Below are positions 1 through 6,747 of a stretch of 8,483 nt of DNA, one piece after another. Source of the DNA: Nocardioides sp. (lineage in GTDB: Bacteria; Actinomycetota; Actinomycetes; Propionibacteriales; Nocardioidaceae); assembly GCA_025965295.1 (NCBI GenBank), contig JAOPXF010000128.1, positions 1-8,483 on the forward strand, written 5' to 3'. The notes beneath the pieces are model-generated. The model was not told the origin of the DNA and ran no database searches. It saw only the letters and a program-made list of their open reading frames with translations. Positions within the stretch are counted from its first letter, which is position 1; the number at the start of each line of letters is the position of its first letter. A program made the translations under genes and the position numbers.

Positions 1-76
1 TCGTCACGACGCCGCGCTCCAGGAAGGACCGGACGACTTCGCGCCAGGTCTCCAGCTCTTCCTCACGGAGGATCAC
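1..76 (-). CDS. Probable acyl-CoA dehydrogenase, N-terminal fragment (cut by window edge)
   Basis: Only the first 25 codons lie in the window, reading MILREEELETWREVVRSFLE and then RGVVT. The pattern of an acidic first helix followed by a V-R-x-F-L-E-R segment resembles the opening helix of acyl-CoA dehydrogenases, and two other members of that family are encoded upstream, so that is the best guess. The GTG start at 76-74 overlaps the TGA of the kinase gene in a GTGA junction, so it is the last visible member of the operon and probably translationally coupled. The fragment is too short to show an active site or subfamily. Another helical protein cannot be excluded. Confidence 0.5.
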   Translation of the reverse strand, partial: MILREEELETWREVVRSFLERGVVT

Positions 77-1146
77 GACGACTCCCCCGCCAGCAGCACG
101 AGCGCGCGCTCACCGAGCGCCTGCACCTGGGCTCCGCGTTCACCCATCCGCTCGTCGGTGGTCTCGCCCCGCAGGTAGCGCGCGTAGAGCTGTTGCAGGA
201 TCACCGCGGTCTTCCAGCAGCCGAAGGCCTCGTACCAGGCGATGCCGTCGCGATCCACGTCGATGCCGGCACGGACCGCGTATCGGGTGACGACCTCGTC
301 GCGGTTCGGCAGGCCCAGCGTCTCCAGACCGGGGATCGCGAGCGCCGCCGAGCCGTCGTCGGTCGGCCAGTAGTTCAGCAGGGTGCCGAGGTCGACGAGG
401 GGGTCGCCGAGCGTGGCCATGTCCCAGTCGAAGACCGAGACCACCAGGTCCGGGTCACCCTCGGCGAACTGGCAGTTGTCGGTCTTGAAGTCGTTGTGGA
501 CGATCGCGGTCCGCCCGCTCACCGGCAGCTTCTCCACCAGCGCGGCGCCGGCGCGCTCGACCGCAGTGCCGGGCTCGGTGGCGACCGCCTCCCAGCGTCC
601 CGCCCAGCCGCGCACCTGACGCTCGAGGTAACCGTCGGGACGACCCAGGTCGCCGAGGCCGCAGGCCTCGGGGTCGACCCGGTGCAGGTCGGCGAGGGCG
701 TCGACGACCGCGCGCCCGATGCGCAGGCCCGGGTCGGGCAGCCCCGCCATCGACGGGGGCACGGAGTCCCAGACGACGACACCGGGTCGGTACTCCGAGA
801 CCAGGAACGGCGCCCCGATCACGGCCGTGTCCGCGCAGAAGAGCAGGGCCCGCGGGCCCCGCGGGTACGCCGTGTGCAGCCGGGAGAGCACGCGGTACTC
901 GCGGTGCATGTCGTGCGCCCCGACGGCGATCTGGCCGAACGGCGGGCGGCGTACGACGAGCCGGGTGTCCCCCACGGTCACCCGATAGGTCAGGTTCGCG
1001 GAGCCGTTGGGGAACTGGAGCACGGAGAACTCGCCGGCCAGCTCGGGCAGCTCGGAGCGCAGGTGCGCCTCGAGGGCGGCCCAGTCCAGCTCCTCGCCGG
1101 GCCGGACCGGTGCGAGCTCGGGGTGGTCGGTGACGGCACCGCTCAC
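73..1146 (-). CDS. APH-fold phosphotransferase, ACAD10/11 kinase-domain (LvaA) type
   Basis: This 357-residue protein has the aminoglycoside-phosphotransferase/choline-kinase fold. Visible motifs are the nucleotide loop FPNGSANLTY (residues 45-54), a basic VVRRPPFG strand (64-71), the catalytic HNDFKTDN loop (217-224; Asp219 likely base, Asn224 metal ligand) and the metal-binding DWD (240-242) followed by GDPLVDLGTLLNYW. The whole chain follows the N-terminal kinase half of animal ACAD11. In that family and in LvaA of Pseudomonas putida the kinase phosphorylates the 4-hydroxyl of a 4-hydroxyacyl-CoA; that function is inferred here, and antibiotic resistance is unlikely. The start chosen is the GTG at 1146, which overlaps the upstream stop (GTGA) and has GAGGAGG at 1157-1163, ten bases before it. 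The open frame runs further upstream only as a shadow inside the dehydrogenase gene. The partner dehydrogenase is the gene immediately upstream. Confidence 0.9.
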   Translation of the reverse strand: MSGAVTDHPELAPVRPGEELDWAALEAHLRSELPELAGEFSVLQFPNGSANLTYRVTVGDTRLVVRRPPFGQIAVGAHDMHREYRVLSRLHTAYPRGPRALLFCADTAVIGAPFLVSEYRPGVVVWDSVPPSMAGLPDPGLRIGRAVVDALADLHRVDPEACGLGDLGRPDGYLERQVRGWAGRWEAVATEPGTAVERAGAALVEKLPVSGRTAIVHNDFKTDNCQFAEGDPDLVVSVFDWDMATLGDPLVDLGTLLNYWPTDDGSAALAIPGLETLGLPNRDEVVTRYAVRAGIDVDRDGIAWYEAFGCWKTAVILQQLYARYLRGETTDERMGERGAQVQALGERALVLLAGESS

Positions 1147-2441
1147 GACGACAGCACCTCCTCGTCGAGCAGTGCGGCGAACCTGGCCCGGGCCGCGTCC
1201 CGCTGGGTGACGAGGTGGCCGGTCGGGAAGAGCCCCGGCGCGGGCTCGACGCCCTTCAGCAGCTGCTTGGCGACCTGGATCTTGTGCAGCTCGGTCGCCC
1301 CGTCCGCCAGGCCCATGTGGTAGCTCTCCATGGCCCACTTTCCGAACGGCATCTCGGTCGAGATGCCGAGCGACCCGTGCAGCTGGATCGCGCGCCCGAC
1401 CACGTCGAGGAGCACCTTGGGCATGGCCACCTTGACCGCGCTGATGTCCGTGATGACCTGCTTGTAGTCCTGGACGTGGTCGATCTTCCACGCCGTCTGG
1501 AGCACCAGCAGGCGGAATTGCTGGAGCTGGACCCACGAGTCCGCGATCTGCTCCTGCACCAGCTGACGGTCGGCGAGCGTGCCGTTGCCGCTGCGCCGCG
1601 AGACGGCGCGCTCCAGCATCATGTCGAGCGACGCGCGGACCAGGCCCACCGTGCGCATGGCGTGGTGGATGCGGCCACCACCCAGCCGAGTCTGGGCGAC
1701 GGCGAATCCGGCACCGCGCTCCCCCAGCAGGTGGTCGCGCGGGATCCGCACGTCCTCGTAGCGGATGTAGGCGTGGTGACCCTCGCCCTCGTCGTGGCCC
1801 CAGACCCCCACGTCACGGACGATCGTGATGCCGGGCGTGTCCGCCGGTACGACGAACATCGACGCCCGGTCGTGCCGGGCGGCGTCGGGGTCGGTGACCG
1901 CCATCGTGATGAAGAACGACGCGAAGCTCGCGTGGGAGGAGAACCACTTCTCCCCGTTGATGACCCAGTGGTCCCCGTCGAGTTCGGCCCGGGTGACGAA
2001 CGCGGTCGGGTCCGAGCCGCCCTGCGGCTCGGTCATCGAGTAGCACGAGACGATGTCGTTGGCGAGCAGGGGCTCGAGGTAGCGCTGCTTGAGCTCGGGG
2101 GTCCCGTAGTGGGCGAGGATCTCCGCGTTGCCGGAGTCCGGTGCGTGGCAGCCGAAGACCACCGGGGCGCTGTGGCTGCGCCCGAGGATCTCGTTGAGCA
2201 GCGCCAGCTTGAGCTGGCCGTAGCCCGGTCCGCCGAGCTCGCGTCCCAGGTGGCAGGCCCAGAGGCCGCGGTCGCGCACCTGCTGCTGGAGCGGCTTGAT
2301 CAGCTTGTTGCGCAGCGGGTCGCCGACGTTCCACGCGTGGTCGACCAGGTGGTCGACGGGCTCGACCTCCTCGCGCACGAACGTCTCGACCCAGTCCAGC
2401 TGCTTCTGGTAGTCGGGATCGGTCTCGAAGCTCCAGGACAT
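1143..2441 (-). CDS. Acyl-CoA dehydrogenase, ACAD10/11 (LvaC) subfamily
   Basis: This 432-residue flavoprotein has the full-length acyl-CoA dehydrogenase architecture. Subfamily hallmarks shared with ACAD11 are APDSGNAEIL (100-109), SCYSMTEPQGGSD (132-144), INGEKWFSS (161-169), RLGGGRIHHAMRTVG (252-266) and LADGATELHK (378-387). At the place where medium-chain dehydrogenases carry the catalytic Glu of YEG, it has Asp380 in ADG, as ACAD10/11 do; the helix-G position used by isovaleryl-CoA dehydrogenase is Gly. In the ACAD11/LvaC scheme the enzyme acts on a 4-phosphoacyl-CoA and removes phosphate, shifting the oxygen toward C3. That reaction is inferred from family and from the kinase gene overlapping its 3' end. 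The ATG at 2441 has AAGGAG five to six bases upstream and lies 13 bases after the thiolase stop. A longer open frame to 2840 is only an out-of-frame extension through the thiolase gene. Confidence 0.93.
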   Translation of the reverse strand: MSWSFETDPDYQKQLDWVETFVREEVEPVDHLVDHAWNVGDPLRNKLIKPLQQQVRDRGLWACHLGRELGGPGYGQLKLALLNEILGRSHSAPVVFGCHAPDSGNAEILAHYGTPELKQRYLEPLLANDIVSCYSMTEPQGGSDPTAFVTRAELDGDHWVINGEKWFSSHASFASFFITMAVTDPDAARHDRASMFVVPADTPGITIVRDVGVWGHDEGEGHHAYIRYEDVRIPRDHLLGERGAGFAVAQTRLGGGRIHHAMRTVGLVRASLDMMLERAVSRRSGNGTLADRQLVQEQIADSWVQLQQFRLLVLQTAWKIDHVQDYKQVITDISAVKVAMPKVLLDVVGRAIQLHGSLGISTEMPFGKWAMESYHMGLADGATELHKIQVAKQLLKGVEPAPGLFPTGHLVTQRDAARARFAALLDEEVLSS

Positions 2442-2454
2442 GGTGTCTCCTTGT

Positions 2455-3606
2455 TCAGCGCGACAGCACGGTGCAGGCGGCCAGGCCCGGCGCGCCGTAC
2501 ACGTGGGTGAATCCGACTCGAGGGTCTCCGGGGACTTGGCGCTCGCCGCCGTGGCCGCGGAGCTGGACCGTGATCTCGTGGATCTGCCGCAACCCGGACG
2601 CGCCGATGGGCTCGCCGTTGGCCAGCACCCCACCGTCGGTGTTGATGGGGATCCGGCCGTCGATCTCGGTCTCGCCATCGGCGAGCAGCTTCTCCTGCTC
2701 GCCGTGCGCGCAGAGACCGGTCTCGGCCATGTGCATGATCTCGGCCCCCGACTCGGTGTCCTGGATCTGGGCCACGTCGACGTCGTCGGGCCCGATGCCG
2801 GCGGCCTCGAAGGCGATCCGCGCCGCGTCGGTCGTGGCACTGACCTCCCGGTCCGGGGAGAGCCAGGGGCTGTAGACCTCGAAGGAGCCGAAGCGCCGGG
2901 ACCGGAGCTCCGCCGCGTTCACGAAGACGGGGGTCGACGTCAGGGTCCGGGCGCGCTCGGCGCTGGCCACGACCAGGGCGACGGCCCCCTCGCCCGGCGA
3001 GCAGAACATCAGCTTGGTGAGCGGGTCGTTGACCATCGGCGAGGACAGGATCTGGTCGGCGGGCACGGGCTTCTGGCGCCACGCCGTGGGGCTCTTCGAC
3101 CCGTTGCGGTACGCCTTCTCGGCCACGCGCGCCAGCGCGTCCTCGGTGATCCCGTACTCGTGCATGTAGCGCTGGATCTTGGTGGAGAAGAACTGGGTGG
3201 TGACCATGAACCCGTTCTCGCCGTACCAGGAGCCCAGCCCGACGTTCTCCGGGTCCTCGTTGAACGCCCCGGGCGGGTGCTTGTCGAAGCCCAGCACGAG
3301 CCCGAGGTCGCGCTCGCCGGACTTGATCGCGTTGACGGCCGAGATGAGCGCGGAGCCGCCGGTCCCGCAGCCGTTGTAGACGTTGATGAACGGAGCGCCG
3401 GTCAGGCCGAGCATAGAGATCAGCGTGTCGGCGTCGCCGCAGGAGTACGTGCCGCCGAACGCGAACTGCATGTCCGGCCAGGTGGTGCCGGCGTCCGCGC
3501 ACGCGGCCGTCACGGCCTCGACCGCCATGGCCCGCCCGGTGACCCCGGGCTGCCGCCCGAACTGGGTCATGCCGATCCCGACGATGGCGACGTCGTTGCT
3601 GCTCAT
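2455..3606 (-). CDS. Thiolase-fold protein (SCP2-thiolase/Ltp type), partner of DUF35 protein
   Basis: This 383-residue protein has the thiolase fold: N-terminal VAIVGIGMTQFGRQ (6-19), nucleophile region VYNGCGTGGSAL (76-87, Cys80), NTDGGVLANGEPIGASG (322-338 approximately) and a C-terminal YGAPGLAACTVLS (370-382, Cys378). The usual GHP histidine is replaced by Glu332 (GEP), whereas Cys80 is kept. Ltp-type relatives form complexes with DUF35 proteins. Some of these, such as Ltp2 with ChsH2 in steroid side-chain breakdown, are retro-aldolases rather than thiolases. The active site here does not settle which reaction is run; cleavage of a beta-keto or beta-hydroxy acyl-CoA is the likely role. 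The ATG at 3606 overlaps the stop of the DUF35 gene (ATGA) and has GAGGAG at 3612-3617. The strict coupling supports a complex of the two products. Confidence 0.9.
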   Translation of the reverse strand: MSSNDVAIVGIGMTQFGRQPGVTGRAMAVEAVTAACADAGTTWPDMQFAFGGTYSCGDADTLISMLGLTGAPFINVYNGCGTGGSALISAVNAIKSGERDLGLVLGFDKHPPGAFNEDPENVGLGSWYGENGFMVTTQFFSTKIQRYMHEYGITEDALARVAEKAYRNGSKSPTAWRQKPVPADQILSSPMVNDPLTKLMFCSPGEGAVALVVASAERARTLTSTPVFVNAAELRSRRFGSFEVYSPWLSPDREVSATTDAARIAFEAAGIGPDDVDVAQIQDTESGAEIMHMAETGLCAHGEQEKLLADGETEIDGRIPINTDGGVLANGEPIGASGLRQIHEITVQLRGHGGERQVPGDPRVGFTHVYGAPGLAACTVLSR

Positions 3607-4040
3607 GCGGACTCCTCGCGGTGGGTGGGAGCGAAGGCGAAGGTGAGCACCTGGGTGCCGTCCTCGTCGGTGAACGCCGGAAGCAGGGTCAGCTCCACGG
3701 GGGTGCCGATCGCGAGCCGGTCCATGCTGCCCTCGGTGAACCGGGACTCGACGATCACGGCCCCGAGGTCGACGTACCCCATGCCGAAGGGCTGGAAGTC
3801 GCCGTCGAACCGGAACGGCGGCTTTGGCGGGAAGTGCTGCACGGTGGCCGACCAGATGGTGCCCTCGCGGGCCAGGGCCGTGTCCGACATGGCGACACCG
3901 CCGCAGCGGGGGCAGGAGGATTGCCGCGGGAACGTGGTCGTCCCGCAGCCCTCGCAGGCCGAGCCCGCGAGGGCGGGGACCTCGTGGGCACCTTCCAGGT
4001 CGGTGAAGATCGAGTCGTCGATCAGGCGCGTGGTGGTCAA
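3603..4040 (-). CDS. DUF35 zinc-ribbon/OB-fold protein (ChsH2/acyl-CoA-binding partner type)
   Basis: This 145-residue protein has a rubredoxin-like zinc ribbon with Cys29-x2-Cys32 and Cys43-x2-Cys46 (SACEGCG and SCPRCGG), followed by a beta-rich OB fold from about residue 55 (GTIWSATVQHFPPKPPFRF, FGMGYVDL, PVELTLLPAF, VLTFAF). Such proteins bind CoA esters and form complexes with thiolase-fold or MaoC proteins, often being needed for activity. Here the obvious partner is the thiolase-fold protein that follows with an ATGA overlap. The start is a TTG at 4040: no ATG or GTG lies in this frame between it and an in-frame TGA just upstream, and GAGGAG sits six bases before it. A 19-base gap separates it from the SDR stop. 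Confidence 0.92.
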   Translation of the reverse strand: MTTTRLIDDSIFTDLEGAHEVPALAGSACEGCGTTTFPRQSSCPRCGGVAMSDTALAREGTIWSATVQHFPPKPPFRFDGDFQPFGMGYVDLGAVIVESRFTEGSMDRLAIGTPVELTLLPAFTDEDGTQVLTFAFAPTHREESA

Positions 4041-4046
4041 GGGAGT

Positions 4047-4052
4047 CTCCTC
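4047..4052 (-). promoter_or_regulatory. Ribosome binding site fixing the TTG start of the DUF35 gene
   Basis: Read on the minus strand, positions 4052-4047 are GAGGAG, six bases before the TTG at 4040-4038. The nearby ATG at 4054 overlaps this site and leads to a stop after five codons, so it is not the start. This site is the main evidence that the DUF35 gene uses TTG. Confidence 0.7.
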
Positions 4053-4059
4053 ATCGTGG

Positions 4060-4830
4060 TCAGGCGGACCCTGCGGTCATGACGCCCCGGCCGCCGTCGA
4101 CCGGGAGCAGGGTGCCGGTGGTGTACGACGACGCGTCGCTGGCGAAGAAGAGCGCGGCGCCGACGATCTCGTCGGGCTGTCCCGCGCGCCGGAGGGGGTA
4201 GGCGAGCGCGTCCTTCTCGAACGCCTCCATGTCCCACCCGCGGCTCATGTCGGTGAGGAAGGGGCCGGCCATGATCGCGTTGACCCGGACCCTCGGCCCG
4301 AGCGCGAGCGCGAACCCCGCCGTGATGACGTTGAGCCCGCCCTTCGCCGCCGCATAGGGGACGTCGCCGACCATCGGGCGGACCGCGGCGCTGCTGCTGA
4401 TGTTGATGATGGACCCGCCGTCGCCCTGGGCCATCCGCGTGCCGATGAGCGCGCTGAGCCGAAACGGCCCCTTGAGGTTGACGTTCATGACCTTGTCGAA
4501 GAGCTCCTCGCTCACCTCCTCGAGGCTCGGGTAGGTCGGGGCGAGGCCGGCGTTGTTGACGAGGACGTCGACGTTGCCGAAGGCGTCGTACGCCGCGTCG
4601 ACCAGCGCGTCGCACTCGTCCCAATGGCCGACGTGGGCGGCGTAGGGGACCGCACGGCGTCCGTGCTCCCGCTCGATCTCCTCGGCCAGGGCCGTGCAGT
4701 CCTCGAGCTTGCGACTGGTGATGAAGACGTCGGCGCCGGCGGCCGCGAACCCCCGCACCATGGCGCGGCCCAGGCCGCGGCTGCCTCCGGTGACGACGGC
4801 CACCTTTCCGGCCAGTGGTCGGTCGGTCAT
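4060..4830 (-). CDS. Short-chain dehydrogenase/reductase (SDR, classical type)
   Basis: This 256-residue Rossmann-fold oxidoreductase carries all classical SDR motifs: TGGSRGLG cofactor loop (14-21), VNNAG (91-95), a likely Asn118 in NVNLKGPF, catalytic Ser146 in NISSS, YAAAK with Tyr159 and Lys163, and the C-terminal SSYTTGTLLPVDGG (234-247). Cofactor preference is uncertain: Ser39-Arg40 after the second strand leans toward NADP(H), but many catabolic relatives use NAD. The most likely role is oxidation of a 3-hydroxyacyl-CoA made by the hydratase encoded upstream, giving the 3-keto substrate for the thiolase-fold protein. A role on another alcohol intermediate is equally compatible with the sequence. 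The ATG at 4830 overlaps the dehydrogenase stop (ATGA) and has AAGGAGA seven bases upstream. Length and motifs are complete. Confidence 0.92.
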   Translation of the reverse strand: MTDRPLAGKVAVVTGGSRGLGRAMVRGFAAAGADVFITSRKLEDCTALAEEIEREHGRRAVPYAAHVGHWDECDALVDAAYDAFGNVDVLVNNAGLAPTYPSLEEVSEELFDKVMNVNLKGPFRLSALIGTRMAQGDGGSIINISSSAAVRPMVGDVPYAAAKGGLNVITAGFALALGPRVRVNAIMAGPFLTDMSRGWDMEAFEKDALAYPLRRAGQPDEIVGAALFFASDASSYTTGTLLPVDGGRGVMTAGSA

Positions 4831-6071
4831 CGCTGGGTCTCCTTCCAGGGAGTGGAGCGGTCGCCGCGGGGCTCCGCGGGCATGCCGAGGTAGCGCTCGG
4901 CGATGATGTTGCGCTGGATCTCGTCGGACCCTCCGGCGATGCGGTAGCCCGGCACACCCAGGACGTGGTCGCCCCAGACGAAGGTGCCCCACTCGCCCGA
5001 GTCGACGACGAGGCGGTGGTCGAGGATGCGCCGCGCGGCGGCGGTGACGTCCAGCATCCGGCCGACCCACTGCATCATCCGGACCGAGCCGATCGCGCCC
5101 ATCGGCTCGCCGTTGTCGCGGGCCTTCTCGTCCCGGGCCGTGGCCACGAGACCGAGCCGTTCGCTCACCACGGCACGGGCCAGGTCCTGGCGGACGAACG
5201 GGTCGTCCAGCACCCCCGCCCACTGCGCGGCGGCCAGGAGCTGGCGCCAGCTGCCGCCGACGTGCGCGTTGTTGGAGGACGCCTGGCGCTCGAAGCCGAG
5301 CGTCGTGAGCGCGACCTTCCAGCCGTCGCCCGGGGCGCCGATCCGGTAGGAGTCGGGCAGCCGGACGTCGGTCAGGAAGACCTCGTTGAAGCTGGTGCCG
5401 CCCGACATCTGTCGCAGCGGCCGGATCTCGACCCCCGGCCAGTCCATGGGGATCATGAAAGCGGTCATGCCGGCGTGCTTGGGCACGGCCGGGTCGCTGC
5501 GGCAGAGCAGCTCTCCCCACTCCGCGAACTGCGCTCCGGAGCTCCAGACCTTCTGGCCGTTGATGACCCACTCGTCGCCCTCTCGCACCGCTCGGGTGCC
5601 GAGGGCGGCCAGGTCGGAGCCGGCGCTGGGCTCGGAGAAGAGCTGGCAGCACATCTGCTCGCCCCGCAGGAAGGCGGGCACCAGCTCCTTCTTCATGGCG
5701 TCCGTGCCGAGGAGGCGGACGGTGGGGGCGATCAGGTGCTGGGTGACCGAGAACGTCTCGTGCGGCCGGGGGAGCTGGTAGCGCGACTCGAGCTCGTCGA
5801 AGGCGTCGAGGTAGGCGACCGGAAGTCCGCGGCCGCCGTACGCCTCCTCCCAGGTGATCGCGCCGAAGCCCGCCTCGAACTTGCGGCGCTGCCAGGACTT
5901 CAGCTCGTCGATGAGGGCGGCCTCGGCCTCGCGGGACAGGTTGTGGAAGACGGATACGTCGAGCTCGCCCACCCCCCAGACGACCGTGTCGTCCTCGGGG
6001 CGTCGGGGCAGCCCGCTGGCCGCGAGGAACTGCGCGGCCTCGGTGCGGAAGTCCTCCAGGCTGGGCGTCAC
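4827..6071 (-). CDS. Acyl-CoA dehydrogenase (actinobacterial FadE type)
   Basis: This 414-residue flavoprotein shows the dehydrogenase signatures QLFSEPSAGSD (143-153), INGQKVWSSGA (170-180), QMSGGTSFNEVFLTDVRLPD (221-240) and GGSDEIQRNIIAERYLG (380-396). At the usual Glu position of the YEG motif it has Gly380, but Glu261 in GFERQ (259-263) sits where isovaleryl-CoA dehydrogenase and several mycobacterial steroid FadE subunits carry their catalytic base. So it is probably active, on a branched or bulky acyl-CoA. Many such FadE proteins work as heteromers, and another dehydrogenase chain could pair with it. The start is the GTG at 6071, overlapping the hydratase stop (GTGA) with GAGGAGG four bases upstream. 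It belongs to a different subfamily from the dehydrogenase at 1143-2441, so the two are not recent duplicates. Confidence 0.92.
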   Translation of the reverse strand: MTPSLEDFRTEAAQFLAASGLPRRPEDDTVVWGVGELDVSVFHNLSREAEAALIDELKSWQRRKFEAGFGAITWEEAYGGRGLPVAYLDAFDELESRYQLPRPHETFSVTQHLIAPTVRLLGTDAMKKELVPAFLRGEQMCCQLFSEPSAGSDLAALGTRAVREGDEWVINGQKVWSSGAQFAEWGELLCRSDPAVPKHAGMTAFMIPMDWPGVEIRPLRQMSGGTSFNEVFLTDVRLPDSYRIGAPGDGWKVALTTLGFERQASSNNAHVGGSWRQLLAAAQWAGVLDDPFVRQDLARAVVSERLGLVATARDEKARDNGEPMGAIGSVRMMQWVGRMLDVTAAARRILDHRLVVDSGEWGTFVWGDHVLGVPGYRIAGGSDEIQRNIIAERYLGMPAEPRGDRSTPWKETQR

Positions 6072-6532
6072 CGGCCCTCCTCGAAGTAGAAGCGCGCGAG
6101 CATCCGGGCCACGCAGGCGGGCTTCTCGGTGCCGTCGACCTCGACGACCAGGTCGATCCCCACCTGCACCCCACCGGGCACCGGCTCGGCCTCGGCCAGG
6201 GTCGCACCCGCCCGCACCCGGGAGCCGACCGGGACCGGGGTCGGGAAGCGCACCTTGTCCAGCCCGTAGTTGATGCCCATCGAGGCCGTGGGGACCTCGA
6301 GGAGCACGCCCAGCAGGCCGGCGAGGAAGGAAAGGGACAGGTAGCCGTGGGCGATCGTGCGGCCGAACGGCCCGTTCGCCGCGCGCTCGGGGTCGACGTG
6401 GATCCACTGGTGGTCACCGGTCGCCTCCGCGAAGAGGTCGATCCTGGTCTGGTCGATGACGACCCAGTCGCTGGTGCCGAGGTGGGTGCCGGCGCCGGCG
6501 AGCAGCGCGGCTCCGTCGCTGAACGCGGTCAC
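6068..6532 (-). CDS. MaoC-type (R)-specific enoyl-CoA hydratase, HtdZ/Rv0130-like
   Basis: This 154-residue single hot-dog protein contains the R-hydratase motif FAEATGDHQWIHVDPERA (34-51) with the catalytic pair Asp40 and His45, followed by GPFGRTIAHGYLSLS (54-68) and INYGLDKVRFPTPVPVGSRVR (87-107). The central stretch is very close to what I recall of mycobacterial Rv0130 (HtdZ). The family adds water across trans-2-enoyl-CoA, so it should act after a dehydrogenase step. The GTG at 6532 overlaps the stop of the biotin carrier gene (GTGA). No strong Shine-Dalgarno is visible before it, only a weak GGTGAT, so translation may depend on coupling. Length is normal for the single-domain form. Confidence 0.93.
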   Translation of the reverse strand: MTAFSDGAALLAGAGTHLGTSDWVVIDQTRIDLFAEATGDHQWIHVDPERAANGPFGRTIAHGYLSLSFLAGLLGVLLEVPTASMGINYGLDKVRFPTPVPVGSRVRAGATLAEAEPVPGGVQVGIDLVVEVDGTEKPACVARMLARFYFEEGR

Positions 6533-6747
6533 GGCGCGATCACCGCCAGCACGTCGCCCTCGCCAACCTGGTCACCCGGCGCCACGTTGAGCTCGGTCAC
6601 GGTTCCGTCCGTCCCAGCCTGCACCGGTATCTCCATCTTCATCGTCTCGATCACCAGCAACGTGTCGTTCGCCGACACCGCGTCCCCGACCGAGCGGAGG
6701 ACCTTCCAGACGTTCCCGGAAAGCTCGGCGAGCACGGCGCCTGTCAT
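6529..6747 (-). CDS. Free-standing biotin carboxyl carrier protein, TB7.3-like
   Basis: This 72-residue protein consists only of a biotinyl domain. The biotinylation motif ETMKM is at 34-38 with Lys37 as the modified lysine, preceded by hydrophobic strands (VLAELSGNVWKVL) and followed by GTVTELNVAPGDQVGEGD. Size and layout resemble the small biotinylated protein TB7.3 of Mycobacterium tuberculosis. In most actinobacterial acyl-CoA carboxylases the carrier is fused to the biotin carboxylase, so a separate carrier is notable. It should shuttle carboxyl groups to the carboxyltransferase encoded just upstream, whose stop overlaps this ATG (ATGA). A lipoyl role is unlikely because the lysine is flanked by methionines on both sides, the biotin signature. 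The longer open frame continuing to 8286 is a shadow across the carboxyltransferase gene. Confidence 0.93.
   Translation of the reverse strand: MTGAVLAELSGNVWKVLRSVGDAVSANDTLLVIETMKMEIPVQAGTDGTVTELNVAPGDQVGEGDVLAVIAP

Noticed and set aside
73..1146. Aminoglycoside resistance phosphotransferase
   Set aside because: The APH fold is shared by many kinases; sequence pattern and overlap with an ACAD11-like gene point to acyl-CoA metabolism.
1147..1536. Upstream extension of the kinase frame to 1536
   Set aside because: It covers the 3' end of the dehydrogenase and has no family similarity; the coupled GTG at 1146 is much better supported.
2442..2840. Upstream extension of the dehydrogenase frame to 2840
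   Set aside because: The extension is out-of-frame translation of the thiolase gene; the ATG at 2441 has a good ribosome binding site and matches the family N-terminus.
2440..4893. 817-codon open frame on the plus strand, and similar long plus-strand frames at 193-1323, 1215-2510 and 4815-6089
   Set aside because: They lie antisense to genes with complete, recognisable motifs, and their translations are low-complexity Arg/Gly/Ala/Asp-rich. Long antisense frames are expected at this GC content.
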